DNA of 64,000 bases from an uncultured Clostridium sp. (GTDB lineage Bacteria; Bacillota; Clostridia; Clostridiales; Clostridiaceae), in assembly GCF_900769625.1 (NCBI RefSeq), contig NZ_CAAGHK010000024.1:58913-122912 (forward strand). Reading direction: 5' to 3'. How positions within the stretch are numbered: position 1 is the stretch's first letter; every line of letters begins with the position of its first letter. Of this stretch, positions 44,222 through 51,770 are shown piece by piece. A program made the position numbers and the translations under genes. The notes under the pieces were generated by a model. The model was not told the origin of the DNA and did no database searches. It saw only the letters and a list, made by a program, of their open reading frames with translations.

Positions 44222-45127
44222 TTATCTTGAAATTTTCATTGAATCTTCTATTATCATATCGATAAGCTGAGCAAAATCAATATTAGCTGCTGCTGCACTC
44301 TTTGGAATCAGACTATTCTTTGTCATTCCTGGAAGAGTATTTACTTCTAAAATATATGGAGTACCGTCAGCTGTTACTATCATATCAACTCTTGAATAAA
44401 CTTCACATTTTAAAGCTTTATAAGTAGCTAAGGCCATTTTTTCAACTTCTTTGTTTAATTTCTTATCAAGTTCAACGACAACTTCTTCTGCTCCGCCGTC
44501 ATTATATTTTGATGCAAAATCAAAAAATTCAGCTTTTGGCTTTATAGCAATTACTGGAAGCATTTTATCCCTGTAAACAGGACATGTTATTTCATCACCC
44601 TTGATGAATTTTTCAATCATAACTTCATTATCCCATTTAAACCCTTCTGCTACACAGCCAGCAATTTCTTTTTCTTCTTTTACAACAAATGTAGCTACGC
44701 TTGATCCCCCATGAGTAGGTTTAACTACCACTGGATAGCCAAGTTCATTGATTGCATTATAATCTATTTCGTCGTTCTTAGTAAGATTAATCCAAGGTGC
44801 TGTTCTTATTCCTGCTGCCTGAAGAATTGACTTTGTAACATCCTTATCCATGCACATTGCACTGCTTAAAGGTCCACATCCTGAATAAGGAATTCCTAAA
44901 GTCTGAAGTACTGCCTGAACAGTTCCATCCTCACCAAATTGTCCATGCAATGCTAAAAGTGCAAAATCTATTCCTTGCACCTTTGTTACTATATCTTCTT
45001 TTTTATCTATAACAATTGCTTCTACTTCATATTTATCTTTATTTATATTTTCAACGATTGATCTTCCACTATTTAACGATATCTCTCTTTCTGATGAAAT
45101 ACCACCCATTATAACTCCGATTTTCAT
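44222..45127 (-). CDS. ddl: D-alanine-D-alanine ligase
   Basis: A 301 aa ATP-grasp enzyme that makes D-Ala-D-Ala for peptidoglycan. N-terminal GGISSEREISLNSGRS binds the first D-Ala; GQFGEDG, GCGPLSSAMCMDK, KPTHGGSS and the C-terminal EVNTLPGMT are conserved. The omega-loop has a Lys-Tyr pair (DFASKYND), the signature of D-Ala-D-Ala rather than D-Ala-D-Lac ligases. GGAGGGAA precedes the ATG. It has its own terminator, so it is separate from the two-component genes that follow. Confidence 0.96.
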   Translation of the reverse strand: MKIGVIMGGISSEREISLNSGRSIVENINKDKYEVEAIVIDKKEDIVTKVQGIDFALLALHGQFGEDGTVQAVLQTLGIPYSGCGPLSSAMCMDKDVTKSILQAAGIRTAPWINLTKNDEIDYNAINELGYPVVVKPTHGGSSVATFVVKEEKEIAGCVAEGFKWDNEVMIEKFIKGDEITCPVYRDKMLPVIAIKPKAEFFDFASKYNDGGAEEVVVELDKKLNKEVEKMALATYKALKCEVYSRVDMIVTADGTPYILEVNTLPGMTKNSLIPKSAAAANIDFAQLIDMIIEDSMKISR

Positions 45128-45188
45128 TTATTTCCCTCCAATATTTTCTTCATATTAATATTTTAATAAACATCTATCATAAATAAAA

Positions 45189-45225
45189 GAACCACCATAT
45201 AAGTAGTTTTACTTAAAAGTGGTTC
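45189..45225 (-). terminator. Terminator of nth
   Basis: GAACCAC arms with a large loop (inner TTTTAAGTAAAACTAC also partly pairs), followed by TTTTATTT; 8 nt past the nth stop. Confidence 0.75.
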
Positions 45226-45233
45226 ATTTAATA

Positions 45234-45854
45234 CTATCTTTCATATTTACATAGATGATTTAATGGGCATTCTTCACATTTAGGTTTTCTAGCAATACAG
45301 CATCTTCTGCCATGAAAAATCAGCAGATGATGCATCAATGTCCATTCCTTTTTAGGAAGTTCTTTCTGAAGTTGTTTTTCAACTTCAAGAACATTATCGC
45401 TATCTGCAAGTCCAAGACGGTTTGATACTCTGAATACATGAGTATCAACAGCTATTGAAGGAATCCCAAAAGCATTTGATAATACAACATTAGCTGTTTT
45501 TCTTCCCGCCCCTGCAAGTGAAGTTATCCCCTCCATTGTCTGTGGAACCTCGCCATTAAATTTTTCTTTTAACTGCCTGAACATTAAAATCAGATTCTTT
45601 GATTTATTTCTGTATAAGCCAATCTGCTTTATTCTCTCTTCAAGCTCATCATTAGTAATTGTTAAAAATGCATCTAAATCTGGATAATCATTAAATAAGC
45701 CTTCAGTTACTTCATTAACTTTTTTATCTGTCGTCTGAGCAGATAATATTGTTGCAACAAGAAGCTGAAGTGGCGTTTCATAATTTAGTTCACATTGTGC
45801 ATCTGGATAAGTTTCTTTCAAAATCTCTACAATTTTCTTTGTCCTTGCTTTCAT
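45234..45854 (-). CDS. nth: Endonuclease III (DNA glycosylase/AP lyase)
   Basis: A 206 aa base-excision repair enzyme removing oxidised pyrimidines. The helix-hairpin-helix MEGITSLAGAGRKTANVVL carries the catalytic Lys; the catalytic Asp is in AVDTHVFRVSNRLG. The C-terminal [4Fe-4S] loop has the spacing C-x6-C-x2-C-x5-C (CIARKPKCEECPLNHLC). AAGGAG lies before the ATG. Twelve nt downstream of the acyltransferase gene, so they share a transcript. Confidence 0.96.
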   Translation of the reverse strand: MKARTKKIVEILKETYPDAQCELNYETPLQLLVATILSAQTTDKKVNEVTEGLFNDYPDLDAFLTITNDELEERIKQIGLYRNKSKNLILMFRQLKEKFNGEVPQTMEGITSLAGAGRKTANVVLSNAFGIPSIAVDTHVFRVSNRLGLADSDNVLEVEKQLQKELPKKEWTLMHHLLIFHGRRCCIARKPKCEECPLNHLCKYER

Positions 45855-45866
45855 TAAATCTGCTCC

Positions 45867-46571
45867 TTATTTATATACACCCCTGTATTGTTCAGGTAAT
45901 AGTGATGCTATGCTTCTCATTAGTATGTCCATGCACTTATCTTCATATTCGTGCTTATCTTCGTCTTTTTCTTTTTTAGGAAATTCTATCTTACCTCCAA
46001 TGTTTACTGTAACATCAGCCTTATGCCATTTTTCTGCTCCCATATTTCCATCTTTGCTTATCGGCAGAAGCTTTTCTGTACCTGACATGCCTATAGGTAT
46101 TATTTCTGCTTTTGACATTTTTGCAAATAATAATATACCTTTTTTCCCTTCAATCATTGCACCTGTCCTGCTTCTTGTTCCTTCTGGAAAAATAAGAATA
46201 TCATCTCCGCCTCTTAATGTTTTTACAACTTTAGTGATGGCTTCTTTATCTGCTGAATTCGGCTTTATAGCAATGTTTTTCACTATTTGTGTCCCTATTC
46301 TTGTTATAGGATCATTTGATAATTTAATCCCTGCAATAAAATACGGGTCACTCTTTTCCTTAAGTATTTTATTTAAAACAATTCCATCAGAATTGCTCAA
46401 ATGATTACATACAAATATTCTAGGTTTGCTGACATCATCAATTTTATCAAGACCATTTACACTTAAATTAGCATATTTATTAATGTATCTGTTAGAAATT
46501 TTTTTTGCCAGACTTATAAAAATACTTTCTGGTAACATATTTATAATTTTAACTGTTACTGGTGATAACAT
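45867..46571 (-). CDS. plsC: 1-acyl-sn-glycerol-3-phosphate acyltransferase (PlsC family)
   Basis: A 234 aa membrane-associated enzyme forming phosphatidic acid. The H-x4-D motif is NHLSNSD, block II is RIGTQIVKNIAI, and block III is IFPEGTRSRTG, in the usual spacing. The ATG 5 nt after GGGTGA is chosen. The frame stays open upstream from a TTG, but those codons fall in an intergenic repeat and carry no ribosome site. It is followed by nth. Acyl donor (acyl-ACP or acyl-phosphate products) not determinable. Confidence 0.9.
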   Translation of the reverse strand: MLSPVTVKIINMLPESIFISLAKKISNRYINKYANLSVNGLDKIDDVSKPRIFVCNHLSNSDGIVLNKILKEKSDPYFIAGIKLSNDPITRIGTQIVKNIAIKPNSADKEAITKVVKTLRGGDDILIFPEGTRSRTGAMIEGKKGILLFAKMSKAEIIPIGMSGTEKLLPISKDGNMGAEKWHKADVTVNIGGKIEFPKKEKDEDKHEYEDKCMDILMRSIASLLPEQYRGVYK

Positions 46572-46602
46572 ACCCTTCACCCTTTCTGCCCCTATAATTT
46601 TC

Positions 46603-46644
46603 CAATTGATATTTGTCAATTATGTATGAAATCTTTACAGATTT
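46603..46644 (+). repeat. Dispersed intergenic repeat, copy 5
   Basis: CAATTGATATTTGTCAATT, then AAATCTTTACAGATTT. It lies between queG and plsC and creates a spurious upstream extension of the plsC frame. Confidence 0.55.
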
Positions 46645-46810
46645 CTCTTAATTAATGAAACTTCATAATTAGAACTATACATTTTTAATATTCACACAAA
46701 ACTATATTACGTAGTTTATATAATTTAAAATATCATGTCAATATGCAACATAATATAGTTTGGTAAATCCATAATACATTGTAAAATATTTACTTATTTT
46801 TTTCAATACC

Positions 46811-47830
46811 TTATTTATGTTCCATTTCATTAATTCTGCTGCAATAATCTCTTAAATAAGGTGAATCAAACTTTAAAGATTTTAAATCATCAGCACTGCC
46901 TTGAAAAACATATTTTCTTATCAGTGCATTTCTCTTTAAGATATTCTTTCCTCTCCATCCACAGGATGTCTTTTTATAAGTTTCTTTAAACTGACTATTA
47001 TTCATGTTGATAATGTAATCTTCATCATAAATCTTAAGAAAATCTAAGGGTTTAAATTCTTCTATTTTCGAATTTTCCAAATCAGCATTGTAAGGACAGC
47101 TGAACTGACATGTATCACATCCAAACATCCTACCTTCAAGTTTTCTCATTTCCCAGTCTTCTAAATCCTTTTTCTGTGTAATGTAGGAAAGACATATATT
47201 GCAGTTTTTCCTAAAACTGTTTATTGATTTTGTAGGACATTTATTGTAACAGATTTTACAGTCTCCACATTCTTTAAAATTATTAATCTCATCAAATGTT
47301 CTCTTATCTTCATCATAAATCTCCAAGTCAGTTATTATTTCTCCTAGAAAAACATATGAACCATGCTTTTTGGTGATTATAAGATTATTTTTTCCAATAA
47401 AACCAACACCTGATATGTATGCCAAATATCTTTCTGGAAGAGTATTGCTGTCAACAAAAGTCTTACATCGTCCCCCATATCCCTCAATTATTTCACATAT
47501 TTTATTCAAATATTTATTAACAACACAGTGATAATCAAAACCTTGTGTATAAATTGAAAATCCGTTTTCACACTGCGATTTCACTTTCATTTTTTCATCC
47601 AAAAAAATATAAGGGAAAGCTATAGAAATTATAGTCTTCCCATCTTCAAACCACTCTTTTGAGTTTATTCTCAACTCTATGTCATTTTCTTCAAATTCAT
47701 TCTGCAGATTTGAAGATTTTCTTTCTTTAAGAAATCCTTCAAGCTCGTCAAATCTTCTGCATTTAATAAAACCTACTGAATCTATACCTAAAGAAAAACA
47801 ATAGTTTCTTATATCTTCTTTTACTCCCAT
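46811..47830 (-). CDS. queG: Epoxyqueuosine reductase QueG
   Basis: A 339 aa cobalamin- and Fe-S-dependent enzyme catalysing the last step of queuosine synthesis in tRNA. The catalytic Asp lies in TFVDSNTLPERYLA, followed by SGVGFIGKNNLII. Two [4Fe-4S] clusters are marked by CGDCKICYNKCP and CDTCQFSCPYN; the remaining Cys are in NCNICLSY. GAGGATGAA lies before the ATG. It is third in the cysK-cysE unit, 10 nt after cysE, behind a Cys T-box, an unexpected partner for a tRNA-modification gene. The downstream region has an 11-bp inverted repeat (46699-46709 and 46751-46761) but no clear terminator. Confidence 0.93.
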   Translation of the reverse strand: MGVKEDIRNYCFSLGIDSVGFIKCRRFDELEGFLKERKSSNLQNEFEENDIELRINSKEWFEDGKTIISIAFPYIFLDEKMKVKSQCENGFSIYTQGFDYHCVVNKYLNKICEIIEGYGGRCKTFVDSNTLPERYLAYISGVGFIGKNNLIITKKHGSYVFLGEIITDLEIYDEDKRTFDEINNFKECGDCKICYNKCPTKSINSFRKNCNICLSYITQKKDLEDWEMRKLEGRMFGCDTCQFSCPYNADLENSKIEEFKPLDFLKIYDEDYIINMNNSQFKETYKKTSCGWRGKNILKRNALIRKYVFQGSADDLKSLKFDSPYLRDYCSRINEMEHK

Positions 47831-47840
47831 GTTTCATCCT

Positions 47841-48431
47841 CTATATTATCATATCATTATATATTTTCTTTTTGCGCCCCTGTAAATCCCTTATTTCTAT
47901 TATACATGATTTTGCTTTATTTTTTAGAATATTTTTTGCTCTTAATCCTACCGCTGTTGCACCTTCTGGTACATTGTGAAGTACAACTGAATTAGCACCG
48001 ATTTTTGCATTATCGCCAACTGTAATTGGACCTAAAACTTTTGCCCCTGTTCCAATCAAAACATTATTACCGATAGTCGGATGTCTTTTTCCTTTATGCT
48101 TTCCTGTCCCGCCTAAAGTAACTCCATGATATATTGTAACATCATTGCCTATCTCTGCTGTCTCTCCAATAACAACACCCATTCCATGATCAATAAATAA
48201 TCCCTTTCCTATTGTTGCTCCAGGATGAATTTCTATACCTGTGAAAAATCTTGATAACTGTGAAATTAAACGTGCTATAAAAAATCTATTGTGTTTATAG
48301 AAAAAATGTGAAATTCTATATGCTATCAAAGCATGAATACATGGATACAATAATAATACTTCTATTTTGCTTTTAGCTGCTGGATCTTCCTTTAAAACTC
48401 TCTCCAAGTCATAATTTAATAATTTAAACAC
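47841..48431 (-). CDS. cysE: Serine O-acetyltransferase
   Basis: A 196 aa hexapeptide-repeat enzyme making O-acetylserine, the substrate of CysK. After a short helical N-domain (KEDPAAKSKIEVLLLYP, HALIAYRISHFFYK) the left-handed beta helix shows IHPGATIGKGLFIDHGMGVV, GETAEIGNDV, TLGGTGKHKGKRHPTIG and NSVVLHNVPEGATAVG (read in parts). Length fits the short EpsC/CysE class of Firmicutes. Start is GTG behind AAGGAGA (9 nt). It lies 45 nt after cysK. Confidence 0.94.
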   Translation of the reverse strand: MFKLLNYDLERVLKEDPAAKSKIEVLLLYPCIHALIAYRISHFFYKHNRFFIARLISQLSRFFTGIEIHPGATIGKGLFIDHGMGVVIGETAEIGNDVTIYHGVTLGGTGKHKGKRHPTIGNNVLIGTGAKVLGPITVGDNAKIGANSVVLHNVPEGATAVGLRAKNILKNKAKSCIIEIRDLQGRKKKIYNDMII

Positions 48432-48476
48432 AGCTTTCGTCTCCTTTTCTTATAGTATTTCTTCAGTAACTATCAA

Positions 48477-49388
48477 CTAATCAAACAATCCCATTGAAAT
48501 ATATTTTTCTCCTCCATCTGGAGCTATTGCTAATACCTTTTTTCCCTTTCCAAGTTCTCTGGCAATTTTAATTGCACCGTAAATTTCAGCTCCTGCTGAT
48601 ATACCTACAAGCACTCCTTCAAATGCTGCAAAATCTTTTGCTGTTTTATAAGCTTCTTCATCTTTTACTTGAAGTATGTCATCAACAAATTCCTTTTCAT
48701 AAATGCTTGGTATGAATCCTGCACCGATACCTTGAATCTTATGTCCGCCAGGATTTCCACCGCTTAACACTGGTGAGCTTGCTGGTTCAACAGCTATTGC
48801 TTTAATATTAGGATTTTTCTTTTTAATATTCTTTGAAATACCTATTAATGTTCCGCCAGTTCCAACACCAGCAACAAATGCATCTAAATCAGGAATATCC
48901 TTAAATATTTCTTCTGCTGTTGTTTCATAGTGCTTTTCTGGATTTGCTATATTTTCAAACTGCTGTGGAATAAAATATCCATCTCCACTTCCTATTTCTA
49001 ATGCTTTTTCTATAGCGCCCTTCATTCCCTTTGCACCATCTGTCAATACTAGTTCTGCACCATAAGCTTTGATTAAATCTCTTCTTTCCTTGCTCATTGT
49101 TTCAGGCATAACAATGATTACTTTATATCCTTTTAATCCTCCGATAAGTGCTAATGCTATTCCTGTATTACCGCTTGTTGGTTCCACAATTACTGAACCT
49201 TGTTTTAACAATCCTTCTTTTTCAGCTTTTTCAATCATTCCTAAAGCTGCTCTGTCTTTAACGCTTCCACCTGGATTAAACTTTTCAAGTTTTACATAAA
49301 TATCAGCAATATTTTCTTCCTTAATTAAATTGTTCACCTTTAATATTGGTGTATTTCCTACTAATTCTAAAACTCCATTATAAATCAT
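48477..49388 (-). CDS. cysK: Cysteine synthase (O-acetylserine sulfhydrylase)
   Basis: A 303 aa PLP enzyme converting O-acetylserine and sulfide to cysteine. The PLP Lys lies in NPGGSVKDRAA; the substrate loop is VEPTSGNTGIALA; PLP phosphate is held by GVGTGGTLIG; the C-terminal SAGAEI contributes the ring-N contact. GGGAGGACG precedes the ATG. First gene of a cysK-cysE-queG unit, preceded by a Cys T-box, so expression rises when tRNA-Cys is uncharged. Confidence 0.96.
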   Translation of the reverse strand: MIYNGVLELVGNTPILKVNNLIKEENIADIYVKLEKFNPGGSVKDRAALGMIEKAEKEGLLKQGSVIVEPTSGNTGIALALIGGLKGYKVIIVMPETMSKERRDLIKAYGAELVLTDGAKGMKGAIEKALEIGSGDGYFIPQQFENIANPEKHYETTAEEIFKDIPDLDAFVAGVGTGGTLIGISKNIKKKNPNIKAIAVEPASSPVLSGGNPGGHKIQGIGAGFIPSIYEKEFVDDILQVKDEEAYKTAKDFAAFEGVLVGISAGAEIYGAIKIARELGKGKKVLAIAPDGGEKYISMGLFD

Positions 49389-49608
49389 ATATTCGTCCTC
49401 CCAAAAACATTTATTTTTTTATTCTTATTCTTTTTATAATTAATTCATTTATGTCATTAGTAATTCCTAAATATAGATTAAGCCCCGATTATATATACTA
49501 TTTTCTGTGACTTGCTGCTTTTCATCATATAAATAGAGATAATAAAATCATATGTTTTTAATTAATCCGTCAATTATTCGTGCACTAATAATTTTAATTT
49601 ATACAACA

Positions 49609-49860
49609 AAAAAACCTCATCTTCTATACAACTATAGAGACGAAGTCACTTCGCGGTTCCACTCTAATTGGATTAAAAAATCCCACCTCAAATCTAGCAC
49701 TAATCATGCCTATCACTATAACGGGTGAATCCGGAGAATCTTACTTTAATTCAGATTTCAACTCCAAAGGGCACTTCACATAGATTCATGTTAGAAAGCT
49801 CTCAGCCTGCTTTCCTCTCTGTCAACATTCCAGAATGCTACTTTCCTTTTTCATAGTTTT
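49609..49860 (-). promoter_or_regulatory. T-box riboswitch (tRNA-Cys) upstream of cysK
   Basis: The minus strand holds AGAGTGGAACCGCGA (T-box core, 49651-49665) followed by a terminator hairpin with arms CTTCGTCTCTATA and TATAGAAGATGAGG and a run of seven T. Stem I begins near AACTATGAAAAAGG. The specifier bulge reads GAAGTGCC, giving TGC (Cys), consistent with the cysteine-synthesis genes below. Confidence 0.92.
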
Positions 49861-49894
49861 TAATTCTGAGTGTTTTGATATACTTTATATTTTC

Positions 49895-49922
49895 ATTATA
49901 TGATAAAAATAAAAAAAGTCAA
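49895..49922 (-). promoter_or_regulatory. Sigma-A promoter of cysK-cysE-queG
   Basis: TTGACT, a 16-nt spacer and TATAAT on the minus strand, immediately upstream of the Cys T-box. Confidence 0.8.
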
Positions 49923-49959
49923 CACTTTTTTAATATTTTTCCAAAAGTGCTGACCATTT

Positions 49960-51207
49960 CTAATTTTTCTTTTTCCATAAAGGATATAAAAATTCATCAA
50001 CTATATCATGTATAATTACTATACCCACAAGTCTGCTTTCTTCATCTATTACTGGAACAGAAAGCAGGTCATATTTAGCTGCTTTTTCTATTACAACATT
50101 AATTTCATCATCATGTCTTACACGTGACACAGTGGTATCCATTATTTCTTTTATCTTAGTTTCTGCTGGATACAGAATAAGATCCTTTATAGGGACTACC
50201 CCTTCGATTTTATCTTCTTCATTAGTAATATATATATAATACATCACTTCTTCGTCAGGTTTCATTTCCCTTAAGATATCTATTGCATCACCTATTGTTA
50301 TATCAAGATTTACTGAAATAAATTCCTTACTCATGATACTTCCGACTTTTTCATCTTCGTATTTCAATAATTCTTTTACTTCCTCTGCATCTTCTCTTTC
50401 AAGATTTACAAGAATCTTTTCTCGTTCTTCTTCATCGAGATCATCAAGTAAATCGGCAATTTCATCACTAGGCATGTTTTCAAGTACTTCTACCGTCTTA
50501 CTGTCTGACAATTCCTTGATGATTGCCCCCCTGTATTCTGAATCAATTTCTTCAAGGGTATCTGCTGCCAGGTCTTCATCAAGAGATTCCAATACCTGCT
50601 TTCTTGAATTAGTATCAAGATTTTCGATGATATCAGCTAAATCTGCCGGATGCAGCTTTGAAAGCTTTTTATATGGCACTGATATCTGAAGATTGTTATT
50701 GACCATTTCTAATGATTCAACATCATCCCATCTTAAAACTGTATCCTCAATACTTCTGCCCAGTATCTTATATATAATTTTCATTAATCCAGTTATCTTT
50801 AACCTTCTGTATCTTGCAAATGGACCTACTTCAACAGCTATAACCCTGAACTCCCCTGCAAGTTTTGCAATCCTAAGGTCATTAACTCGTACTACCTGCT
50901 TGCCATTTATATCAACAATTTTTTTATCAAGGAGATTTTCAGATAATAAATAACTATATCTCATAGGAAGTATCTCTTTGCTTCCTCTAGTCTTTATCTT
51001 AATTTTCCCATCATTATCCCTAAATTTAATATCTCTAAATTCATAATGAAATGTAACTCCATCTTTTTTTAATTTATATCCAATTATACGTGGATATCCT
51101 TCCTCAGTAGTTACATAAACATCTTTTAATAATCCAAGTACATCACCAAATTCATCATAAACCTTACGATTTAATATATTGGTATATAGAAATATTGATA
51201 ATTCCAT
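49960..51207 (-). CDS. PRC-barrel / MgtE-N / CBS protein without a membrane channel
   Basis: A 415 aa soluble protein. Residues 1-170 form two PRC-barrel-like segments (FLYTNILNRKVYDEFGDVLG; then RVIAVEVGPF). The MgtE N-terminal helical domain follows (KLHPADLADIIENLD, MPSDEIADLLDDLDEEERE), then two CBS domains (GSIMSKEFISVNLD and IMDTTVSRVRHDDEIN). The MgtE transmembrane domain is absent: the protein ends at DEFLYPLWKKKN. Similar proteins often pair with an NRAMP metal transporter, but none is next to it here. AGGAGGAAT lies 10 nt before the ATG. Role inferred: Mg2+ or nucleotide sensing. Confidence 0.85.
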   Translation of the reverse strand: MELSIFLYTNILNRKVYDEFGDVLGLLKDVYVTTEEGYPRIIGYKLKKDGVTFHYEFRDIKFRDNDGKIKIKTRGSKEILPMRYSYLLSENLLDKKIVDINGKQVVRVNDLRIAKLAGEFRVIAVEVGPFARYRRLKITGLMKIIYKILGRSIEDTVLRWDDVESLEMVNNNLQISVPYKKLSKLHPADLADIIENLDTNSRKQVLESLDEDLAADTLEEIDSEYRGAIIKELSDSKTVEVLENMPSDEIADLLDDLDEEEREKILVNLEREDAEEVKELLKYEDEKVGSIMSKEFISVNLDITIGDAIDILREMKPDEEVMYYIYITNEEDKIEGVVPIKDLILYPAETKIKEIMDTTVSRVRHDDEINVVIEKAAKYDLLSVPVIDEESRLVGIVIIHDIVDEFLYPLWKKKN

Positions 51208-51770
51208 AATAAAGATTCCTCCTGCTCCCAATGGGTAGAATTCTTCTATTATTATGACCATTTCTGCGCAGTAAGTAACTGCTATCTATAAATATTTATA
51301 TATAAACAGCATAAATTTCTGAAAGAATTCTCTCCATAAATATTTAATTTTCTCGTATGATAATTAGTATTCTGAGGCCCTTCCTCCATCTTTTTTACAC
51401 CACCATTTTTCGCGTAGATTTCAGCCAGCATAATTCAATATATCTGCTGACTATTACATATTAATATCACATTAAAATCATTTTTATTCCTAAATTATAA
51501 TATTTTATTTATTTAGGTCCATATTTATTATATTACATACAGTTTAAAAGGCAATAAAATTCTTAATATTTGCCGCAACTTTTATAAATATACTGTAACT
51601 TATTAAATTGAATTTGGTTTGTAAACTATCACTGCTTATGTTAATATACATTAAGACTATTAATGATTTTTCAATTATTTGCACATATTTCTTGTATTTA
51701 TGGATAATATTGCTATTACAATAATTAATTTGTGGATAAAATATTTTATGAATTGGAGTTAATAATTATT
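51208..51770. other. 563-nt divergent region with an unexplained GC-richer block
   Basis: Between the MgtE-like gene (minus) and ygiQ (plus). On the minus strand TATAAT (51494-51499) would give a leader of about 280 nt. Inside it, 51365-51435 is clearly richer in G and C than the surroundings (GAGGAAGGGCCTC; GGTGGTG; TACGCG). A 49-codon frame crosses it but has no ribosome site. It matches no riboswitch consensus I know. Confidence 0.5.

Noticed and set aside
38963..45127. A vancomycin-resistance operon
   Set aside because: No VanH, VanX, VanY or D-Ala-D-Lac-type ligase; the ligase has the Lys-Tyr omega-loop of ordinary Ddl.
51208..51440. M-box (ykoK) magnesium riboswitch before the MgtE-like gene
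   Set aside because: The conserved M-box blocks are absent; the leader is reported instead as unexplained.
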